Below are positions 6,034 to 6,290 of a stretch of DNA of 6,290 nt, one piece after another (within the stretch, counting starts at the first letter, position 1; the number at the start of each line of letters is the position of its first letter). The notes beneath the pieces were generated by a model, which did no database searches, had not been told where the DNA came from, and was given only the letters and a program-made list of their open reading frames with translations. The stretch lies in the NCBI GenBank assembly GCA_900755895.1, contig CAAEIG010000225.1, positions 1 to 6,290 on the forward strand, given 5' to 3'. The stretch comes from Clostridia bacterium (lineage in GTDB: Bacteria > Bacillota > Clostridia > Oscillospirales > Acutalibacteraceae). A program made the position numbers and the translations under genes.

Positions 6034-6090
6034 CACCTCGAATGCACCTCTCGTAATGAATGTAGAAATGGCACCCCTTTTGACCACCCT
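6034..6090 (+). repeat. Cluster of four CACC-type short motifs
   Basis: CACCTC at 6034 and 6045 (11-bp period), CACCCC at 6072 and CACCCT at 6085. They are degenerate and unevenly spaced (11, 27, 13 bp), so they could be weak protein-binding sites or iteron remnants near a possible initiator gene, or chance. Confidence 0.2.
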
Positions 6091-6158
6091 TCAAAAAAGA
6101 AAAATTTCCCCATCGACTAAAATAGGCTGATGAGGTATTATGAAAATGCATTGAAAAC

Positions 6159-6196
6159 AAAAAAGCACGCACCCACCATTTAAGGTGAATGCGTGC
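6159..6196 (-). terminator. Strong rho-independent terminator
   Basis: On the minus strand a 13-bp stem pairs GCACGCATTCACC with GGTGGGTGCGTGC (two adjacent G-T wobbles) around a 6-nt loop, followed directly by six Ts and then GTTTT. It is the best terminator in the window. It separates whatever lies to the right from the winged-helix operon. Confidence 0.85.
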
Positions 6197-6265
6197 AAAT
6201 GATAAGTCGGGAGGAAGCTTTGATTTTGGACTAAATCAGCATACTCACTCCATAGAACCGACTGT
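6159..6265 (-). ncRNA. Possible small structured RNA ending at the strong terminator
   Basis: A perfect TATAAT lies on the minus strand at 6277-6272; its -35 region would fall outside the window and cannot be seen. A transcript from about 6265 would be about 107 nt and contains no sensible ORF. It can form an outer stem (AGTCGG 6263-6258 with CCGACT 6210-6205), an inner hairpin (TGATTT 6238-6233 with AAATCA 6226-6221) and the terminator stem. A CTTCCTCCC stretch near 6210-6218 is complementary to Shine-Dalgarno-like sequence. The alternative is the end of a gene entering from the right: one minus-strand frame is open from the edge to a TGA at 6245-6247. Confidence 0.3.
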
Positions 6266-6290
6266 ATGTCTATTATAGGTCAATCCTCGC

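Larger units (their letters stand above)
5751..6158. other. Intergenic region without a credible gene, upstream of the winged-helix gene
   Basis: About 400 bp with no reading frame that has both a start and a ribosome binding site. It holds four short CACC-type motifs on the plus strand (6034, 6045, 6072, 6085), a candidate minus-strand promoter (5869-5897) and an imperfect palindrome (5783-5801). A long leader RNA, an origin or a transfer-related site would all fit such a stretch next to a possible initiator gene. Nothing in the sequence proves any of these. Confidence 0.4.

Noticed and set aside
5811..6113. Minus-strand 100-residue frame in the right intergenic region
   Set aside because: No ribosome binding site before its ATG at 6113, no recognisable domain, and an odd composition (FFFF near the start). 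It probably arises by chance.
5830..6176. Ten-base GTGGGTGCGT at 5830-5839 in inverted orientation to 6167-6176
   Set aside because: One shared 10-mer within about 500 bp is not far from chance, and the second copy is fully explained as part of the terminator stem.
6245..6289. Tail of a gene entering from the right edge (minus strand, 14 codons then TGA)
   Set aside because: Too short to support as a gene from this window alone. It is kept as the alternative explanation for the terminator at 6159-6196.
1..6290. CRISPR array, tRNA, rRNA, insertion sequence or defence system
   Set aside because: No regularly spaced long repeats, no tRNA-like fold, no transposase motifs and no nuclease, helicase or toxin signatures were seen on either strand.

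Overview
The window reads as part of the transfer region of a conjugative mobile element (an integrative and conjugative element or a large conjugative plasmid) from a Gram-positive Firmicute, most likely a gut-type Clostridia. The evidence is the strong AAGGAGG-type ribosome binding sites, ATG starts, overlapping stop/start codons (ATGA, TAATG), and a run of membrane and secreted proteins with the topologies of Gram-positive type IV secretion (T4SS) components. All genes I accept are on the minus strand, so the window is read from right to left. No relaxase, integrase, VirB4 or VirD4 gene lies inside the window.

Right end (about 5751-6290): no credible complete gene. It holds a strong minus-strand rho-independent terminator at 6159-6196. 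This ends either a short structured RNA starting near 6265 or a gene coming in from beyond the edge. Next come a set of CACC-type short repeats, a weak candidate promoter (5869-5897) and an imperfect palindrome (5783-5801), all upstream of the first gene.

Regulatory or replication pair (4054-5735): a 359-residue protein with two apparent winged-helix segments (replication-initiator-like or regulator), coupled by a 4-bp ATGA overlap to a 201-residue protein whose C-terminal half resembles the ArpU/RinA/sigma region 4 class of phage late-gene activators.

Control region (3839-4056): three GAACT direct repeats at 11-bp period, a candidate extended -10 promoter, and two terminator-like hairpins in what would be the 5' leader of the transfer operon. 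The 3' arm of the first hairpin can pair over 9 bp with the core of the second, giving a possible terminator/antiterminator switch. A 21-codon ORF spans the second hairpin and stops at the ribosome binding site of the first transfer gene.

Transfer operon (1-3838): a VirB2-like two-helix pilin candidate; a 38-residue single-pass membrane microprotein; a VirB6/TrbL-like polytopic membrane protein; a secreted Gly/Ala- then Pro/Thr-rich protein that looks like a detached TrbL-type tail; and a membrane-anchored protein with a C-terminal C39-like cysteine peptidase domain that runs off the left edge. The spacing is tight (1-20 nt or overlapping), so the five are probably one transcription unit. Together they would form the membrane channel, surface fibre and cell-wall-processing part of a conjugation machine. 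The flanking DNA-binding proteins and leader are candidates for its control.
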